This document shows, in pieces, positions 42,909-46,595 of a DNA stretch of 46,595 bases. The notes beneath the pieces were generated by a model. That model saw nothing but the letters and a program-made list of their open reading frames with translations. It was not told the DNA's origin and did no database searches. Source of the DNA: Wolinella sp052170135 (GTDB lineage Bacteria; Campylobacterota; Campylobacteria; Campylobacterales; Helicobacteraceae). The stretch covers positions 1 through 46,595 of the forward strand of contig JBQNBC010000013.1 of assembly GCA_052170135.1 (NCBI GenBank). The letters run 5' to 3'. Numbering within the stretch: the stretch's first letter is position 1; every line of letters starts with the position of its first letter. The position numbers were made by a program, and so were the translations under genes.

Positions 42909-43931
42909 ATGATTTTCATTGACGCATGCCAACGCAAACACACCCCATACACACCAACTTGGCTCATGCGCCAGGCAGGACGCTATCTCACAGAATACAT
43001 GAATACACGCGCACAGGCTGGGAGCTTCCTTGATTTGTGCAAAAACCCAGAACTAGCGTGTGAAGTTACACTCCAACCCGTGGATATCTTGGACGTTGAT
43101 GCGGCGATTCTCTTTAGTGATATTCTAGTTGTGCCAATGGAGATGGGCTTAGAGCTTGGATTTTTTACGGGTGAAGGCCCGAAATTTTCCAGCACAATTC
43201 GTAGCGAAACGGACTTGTCGCGACTAAAAGATGGGGCAGACTCTCGCCTTGGCTATGTCTATGATGCAGTCTCTCTAATTAGAGGAAAGCTAGATAAAAA
43301 TAAAGCCCTTATTGGCTTTTGTGGCTCACCATGGACACTAGCGACCTATATGATAGAGGGCGAAGGGAGCAAAACATACGCTCATAGTAAGAAAATGCTC
43401 TACTCAAATCCAAAGTTGTTACATGCGATTTTACGAGAGGTAACCGAAGCACTCAAAGGCTATTTGACGCGACAAATAGAAGCTGGTGCGAATGCCGTGA
43501 TGATTTTTGATTCTTGGGCGGCAGCACTAGAAGAATCGGTCTATTTTGAATTCAGCTGGGAATACATGAAGGAGATTTCAGCCTATATCAAAGCACGTTT
43601 CCCGTACATTCCAGTAATGCTATTTCCAAAAGGAATCGCTGGATTCCTCGATAAAATAGATGGTGATTTTGATGTATTTGGCGTAGATTGGAGCACGCCA
43701 ATGAGACTTGCAAAGGAAAAACTAGGCTCAAGATACATCCTTCAGGGAAATCTGGAACCAGCGCGCCTATACGATATAGATAAAATGGAAGCTGGAATTG
43801 ATGAAATCATAGAAATCATGGGGAAAAATGGTGGTCATATTTTCAATCTAGGACATGGCATGATGCCAGACTTACCACGTGAAAATGCGATAAAGCTCGT
43901 ACAAATGGTACGTCAAAAAAGTGCACGTTAG
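42909..43931 (+). CDS. hemE: Uroporphyrinogen decarboxylase
   Basis: It converts uroporphyrinogen III to coproporphyrinogen III in haem synthesis. 340 aa. Diagnostic segments are TPTWLMRQAGRYL near the N terminus, AILFSDILVVP, GFCGSPWTLATYMIEG and the C-terminal FNLGHGMMPDLPRENA. A GGAG site precedes the ATG. It stands alone, 153 bp after the previous gene. Confidence 0.97.
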   Translation: MIFIDACQRKHTPYTPTWLMRQAGRYLTEYMNTRAQAGSFLDLCKNPELACEVTLQPVDILDVDAAILFSDILVVPMEMGLELGFFTGEGPKFSSTIRSETDLSRLKDGADSRLGYVYDAVSLIRGKLDKNKALIGFCGSPWTLATYMIEGEGSKTYAHSKKMLYSNPKLLHAILREVTEALKGYLTRQIEAGANAVMIFDSWAAALEESVYFEFSWEYMKEISAYIKARFPYIPVMLFPKGIAGFLDKIDGDFDVFGVDWSTPMRLAKEKLGSRYILQGNLEPARLYDIDKMEAGIDEIIEIMGKNGGHIFNLGHGMMPDLPRENAIKLVQMVRQKSAR

Positions 43932-44032
43932 AGAATCGATTGGGTGGTTGTGTAAAATTCTAAATAGCACACGAGACGCAAGCTTTAGAGCTACACAAAA
44001 GCTTGCGAATATGATTAAAAGGCCATCATTAA

Positions 44033-44950
44033 ATGAGACACATTTTTGGACCAGTGCGCTCTAGACGCTTTGGACTTTCGCTAGGTATCGACCTCTCACC
44101 CAGAATAAAACAGTGCAACTTCGACTGCTTATACTGCGAACTAGAGGGAAAAAAGGCGATAGGCGCAATGAGTGAAATTGCCGATACCAACACGATCCTA
44201 AATGAGCTAAAATCAACACTACCCCTACACAAGAATCTAGACGTAATAACAGTCACAGCAAATGGGGAACCGACGCTATATCCGTACTTACATGAACTTA
44301 TAACGGGGATTAATTCGCTAAAAACTGGTATAAAAACGCTAATACTAAGCAATGGTTCGCGCTTTGGAGAATCGAACGTGCAGGAGGCGTTGTGCCAGTT
44401 TGATATTGTAAAATTTTCACTAGATGCGGTAAGTGAACGTGCCTTTAGGCGTGTGGATAGAGCAGATAAAGCCATAAGAATCGATAAGCTGATTGCCGGG
44501 ATAAAAAACTTTGCCATCAAATACAATGGCATGCTTGTAGCCGAGATACTCTTTGTAAAAGGGGTCAACGATAATGAAGCAGAGGCAAGCGCGATAGCCA
44601 AGGTGCTACGAGAAATCGCACCAGCGCGCGTGGATATAAGCACCATTGACCGCCCACCAGCATACAAGGTAGACGGAATCTCGCCAGCCAAAATTACAGA
44701 GCTAGCGCAATTCTTCAATGGCTTGCAACTATTTATCGCAAGACGAGATAGAGACGAAGTTACAGCGCAGAGTTTTAATGAAAATGGACTAATCGAAATG
44801 ATAAAAAAGCGTCCACTAAGCGATGATGATGTCGAACTACTACTAGATGAAAAATCTAGGAAAATTCTAAATACGATGATAGAACAAAAAGTACTCGAGA
44901 GAATCCTAGTTGGTAACGTCGGCTTCTTCAGGCAAAAGCGTGAAAATTAG
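44033..44950 (+). CDS. Radical SAM protein of uncharacterised role (HP0117-like)
   Basis: 305 aa. The radical SAM cluster motif is CNFDCLYC (C28, C32, C35), a CxxxCxxC spacing, preceded by GPVRSRRFGLSLGIDLSP. The GEPTLYP segment is the SAM-binding GGE-like motif. A C-terminal extension (residues 230-305) looks like a winged helix. H. pylori has a homologue, which I recall as HP0117; the substrate is unknown. It lies just before tRNA-Asn. Confidence 0.88.
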   Translation: MRHIFGPVRSRRFGLSLGIDLSPRIKQCNFDCLYCELEGKKAIGAMSEIADTNTILNELKSTLPLHKNLDVITVTANGEPTLYPYLHELITGINSLKTGIKTLILSNGSRFGESNVQEALCQFDIVKFSLDAVSERAFRRVDRADKAIRIDKLIAGIKNFAIKYNGMLVAEILFVKGVNDNEAEASAIAKVLREIAPARVDISTIDRPPAYKVDGISPAKITELAQFFNGLQLFIARRDRDEVTAQSFNENGLIEMIKKRPLSDDDVELLLDEKSRKILNTMIEQKVLERILVGNVGFFRQKREN

Positions 44951-45023
44951 GATACAGGCGGAGCTACTTTGAATTTGCCCCCAACGCACAATATGAAATG
45001 CAATCAAACATCGCACAAAACCC

Positions 45024-45052
45024 TTGACATAATCACAGAAAAAAACTATAAT
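45024..45052 (+). promoter_or_regulatory. Consensus promoter of tRNA-Asn (TTGACA-17-TATAAT)
   Basis: TTGACA (45024-45029), a 17-nt spacer and TATAAT (45047-45052) all match the sigma-70 consensus and lie 25 bp upstream of the mature tRNA. It has the same consensus form as the three promoters of the small HTH array. Confidence 0.85.
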
Positions 45053-45077
45053 CCCGACTTCTTTCATAGCTACATAT

Positions 45078-45152
45078 TCCGGATTAGCTCAGCGGTAGAG
45101 TAGGCGGCTGTTAACCGCTTGGTCGCAGGTTCGAATCCTGCATCCGGAGCCA
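45078..45152 (+). tRNA. tRNA-Asn (anticodon GTT)
   Basis: Acceptor TCCGGAT pairs with ATCCGGA; the anticodon stem is GCGGC-loop-GCCGC-like around CTGTTAA, with the anticodon GTT; the T loop is TTCGAAT. Discriminator G at 45149 is followed by encoded CCA. Its 3' end directly precedes the atypical AT-rich block, a common integration-site arrangement. Confidence 0.95.
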
Positions 45153-45475
45153 TTTACTTATAAAAATCCCTTTGAAACCCTAATTTTATATATCTCTTAA
45201 GAGCTTTAAGCTTTCTTGTTTTTATTAAATTTGTTCCAGAAATTTTTTAATATTCTAGCTTTTTGTTATGCGTTCCAAATCAATCTAAGTACCATATTTT
45301 TATTTTTAAAAATATGAAAATAATTTTTTACTCTCAATCACTATAGAATACCCTAAGGAACCATAGGGTATTAATTTTTTTAAAAAACTATCCAAAAACC
45401 GCTCAAAAATGCAAAAGTAAATGAAAAGTTGCTGTAATTAGTTATGTAAGAACTAAGCAGAAGGAGAAAAATAAT
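45153..45475 (+). other. AT-rich spacer after tRNA-Asn
   Basis: No ORF with a ribosome site. The base composition is strongly AT and AGAATC hexamers are absent. It contains a terminator-like hairpin at 45347-45382. No second copy of the tRNA 3' end lies within the window, so an attachment-site pair cannot be shown. Confidence 0.55.
45347..45382 (+). terminator. Hairpin with T-run after tRNA-Asn
   Basis: A 9-bp stem AATACCCTA / TAGGGTATT with an 8-nt loop is followed by AATTTTTTT. It is a good intrinsic terminator on the plus strand, separating tRNA-Asn from the downstream ORFs; it could also be an operator of the element. Confidence 0.7.
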
Positions 45476-45550
45476 ATGCTTAATGAATTATATAACGATG
45501 TAAAGTACAAAGCACTTCTCGAGCATATAGCCAATCAACACAAAGGATAA
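45476..45550 (+). CDS. Small ORF, 24 aa (element)
   Basis: ATG preceded by AAGGAG at ideal spacing; product MLNELYNDVKYKALLEHIAN plus QHKG. Its stop abuts the GTG of the next gene (TAAGTG). It may be a leader peptide or a small element protein; the ribosome site is the only evidence. Confidence 0.45.
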   Translation: MLNELYNDVKYKALLEHIANQHKG

Positions 45551-45916
45551 GTGGTGCTAAATAGGCAGCAAATGGCAAAACTTCTTAGTATAGGCGTATC
45601 TACTCTCGATCTTTGCATATCGCAGGATAGAGATATTCCTCGCTACATTAAAATTGGTAATGCGAAAAACTCTCTTTGCGTTAGGAGCGAATTTTTGACC
45701 TCAAAGAAGGCTATCGTACGATACGAGCACAATGCTAGAGAGGATAAACACGCCTCTAAGATTGGATATCTTAGGGGTAATAGTCACAATAATAAATACA
45801 TAGTGCTTAGCGAATATAATGATAACGGTAATATGCGAGAGATACCTAGTAGCGACAAGGAATTTAACAATAAAAAATATATAAAAAACTCTTGCTGGAA
45901 TATCACGAAAAGATGA
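45551..45916 (+). CDS. AlpA-like HTH DNA-binding protein (element)
   Basis: 121 aa from a GTG (a second GTG follows). The N-terminal MerR/AlpA-like HTH reads LNRQQMAKLLSIGVSTLDLC and RYIKIGNAKNSLCVRSEFLT, typical of excisionases and prophage regulators. The C-terminal 70 aa are polar and rich in N and K, with no domain seen. Its end overlaps a 21-codon frame by 4 bp. The position right after a tRNA gene and the small overlapping frames suggest an integrated element. Part of the protein may have been lost to a frameshift. Confidence 0.65.
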   Translation: MVLNRQQMAKLLSIGVSTLDLCISQDRDIPRYIKIGNAKNSLCVRSEFLTSKKAIVRYEHNAREDKHASKIGYLRGNSHNNKYIVLSEYNDNGNMREIPSSDKEFNNKKYIKNSCWNITKR

Positions 45917-45978
45917 AGGCCGACTACGAAGCTCAATCAAAAACATATAAAAATGGTAGGGTAGCAAAGAATCGTTGA
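45913..45978 (+). CDS. Small ORF, 21 aa (element)
   Basis: The ATG overlaps the stop of the AlpA-like gene as ATGA. The product begins MKADYEAQSKTYKNGRVAKN. It could be a separate tiny gene or the frame-shifted continuation of the AlpA-like protein. Confidence 0.35.
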   Translation: MKADYEAQSKTYKNGRVAKNR

Positions 45979-45987
45979 CGAGAAAAC

Positions 45988-46158
45988 ATGGTAGGATTTT
46001 CAGAGGTAGTTATTAGCTTTGGTACTCAAAGACCAAAAAAGCCTAAAGAAGGGTTGAATCAAGCTGAAGTAAATATCGTTAACACCCAAGTTTCGCTTGA
46101 TAGTATCCTTATATTTACGAGATCGTACTGTGCAAAATACGGCGAAAGTGTTTATTGA
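45988..46158 (+). CDS. Small unrecognised ORF, 56 aa (element)
   Basis: ATG 45988; MVGFSEVVISFGTQRPKKPK at the start and a C terminus FTRSYCAKYGESVY. No strong ribosome site is seen. Its TGA overlaps the TTG start of the next frame, so the two are in tight succession like phage early genes. Not recognised. Confidence 0.45.
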   Translation: MVGFSEVVISFGTQRPKKPKEGLNQAEVNIVNTQVSLDSILIFTRSYCAKYGESVY

Positions 46159-46502
46159 TTAACGAACATAACGACGAAAAGACCAAACATTATCAGCTTA
46201 TTTTTACGAATTACCAATTTGTAAATCACAAAAACCTTAGATTTGACGGCAAGGGCGAAACACTAAAATTCGGTAGAAGCATGCAAGAAATGGGCGGTAT
46301 AGCATTTGACGGCATCGCTCTAAGAGGCGAAATAGGCAGCAAGGCAAGACATAAAAATTTAAAACAAATGCACCTAGACGAAAAAGAGTTTAACGACAAG
46401 CAAGAGCTAAAAAAGAAAATAAAGCAACTCGTAGTTAAGGAAGTGAAGAAATATACAAAAAAAAGGAAAAACCTATGTTCGGTAAAGAATATTTTAGAAT
46501 AG
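46155..46502 (+). CDS. Unrecognised basic protein, 115 aa (element)
   Basis: TTG start overlapping the previous stop by 4 bp (TTGA). The product has a polar N-terminal half and a strongly basic, lysine-rich C terminus (KKKIKQLVVKEVKKYTKKRK), suggesting nucleic-acid contact. The start is uncertain. The end overlaps the next, truncated frame. Confidence 0.5.
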   Translation: MINEHNDEKTKHYQLIFTNYQFVNHKNLRFDGKGETLKFGRSMQEMGGIAFDGIALRGEIGSKARHKNLKQMHLDEKEFNDKQELKKKIKQLVVKEVKKYTKKRKNLCSVKNILE

Positions 46503-46595
46503 AAGCCGATGACAACAAAGCTTTCGTAGAAGATCTTGTAAATTTGGTTTTAGATCAAATGAAAGACAATATAAACATAGTTACTGATAGCGAAT
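46475..46595 (+). CDS. Partial ORF running off the window (element)
   Basis: ATG with AAAAGG 8 nt upstream; the 40 visible residues (MFGKEYFRIEADDNKAFVED, then LVNLVLDQMKDNINIV) are acidic and uninterrupted to the window edge. It overlaps the previous gene's end by 28 bp. Not recognised. Confidence 0.45.
   Translation, partial: MFGKEYFRIEADDNKAFVEDLVNLVLDQMKDNINIVTDSE

Overview
The window looks like a chromosomal segment of a Campylobacterota bacterium, most likely a Helicobacter and probably an enterohepatic species rather than H. pylori itself. The reasons are protein families largely confined to this class (ChePep-type poly-E protein, FlgR, NucT), H. pylori-like micro-synteny (argS-tatA-gmk-chePep-nucT, tpiA-fabI, gyrA-HP0702 homologue-flgR, thioesterase-DUF493) and a GyrA numbered exactly like Campylobacter (T86, D90). 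FlgR keeps its C-terminal domain and a cmeABC-type efflux operon is present. Genus-level assignment is inference; no rRNA is present.

Layout. 1-2979: an hsdR type I restriction gene whose partners are not in view and whose base composition differs from the core. 3157-8799 (minus): an intact CmeABC-type RND tripartite efflux operon with a TATAAT promoter and a CmeR-like 16-bp operator candidate. About 9010-10815 (minus): a decayed second RND system (permease plus adaptor) with stops, frameshifts and an internal deletion. 10764-12858 (minus): an array of four related small HTH genes (one truncated) interleaved with five tiny predicted membrane proteins of 29-59 aa, with three promoters that all read TTGACA-17-TATAAT. 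This array is the most novel-looking part of the window. 12877-13134: a gene-free, relatively GC-rich stretch ending in a G10 tract.

13176-23830: mostly minus-strand housekeeping and motility genes: argS, tatA, gmk, chePep; nucT (plus); fliR, lolD, tsf, rpsB with a structured leader; bcp; tRNA-Pro(GGG) (plus); tsaD with a lineage-specific insertion; a small conserved protein. 23897-28928: plus-strand metabolic genes (agmatine deiminase, a coiled-coil unknown, acyl-CoA thioesterase, DUF493, tpiA, fabI). 29068-33147: an EamA exporter, a GlpC/LutA-like Fe-S pseudogene, a uracil permease and a TetR regulator that may be the CmeR counterpart. 33148-34578 is gene-poor. 34579-44950: a small unknown gene, a cyclophilin, an exported protein, gyrA, an HP0702-like protein, flgR, asd, a UPF0114 membrane protein, an exported protein, hemE and a radical SAM protein. 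45078-45152: tRNA-Asn(GTT) with a consensus promoter, immediately followed to the window end by AT-rich, overlapping tiny ORFs headed by an AlpA-like HTH protein. This looks like the edge of an integrated element.

The core DNA is densely sprinkled with AGAATC/GATTCT hexamers, which are rare in hsdR and at the right-hand edge. This gives an internal marker of native versus acquired DNA. No start, boundary or homology here was tested by a database search; homology calls rest on recognisable motifs and remembered family features.
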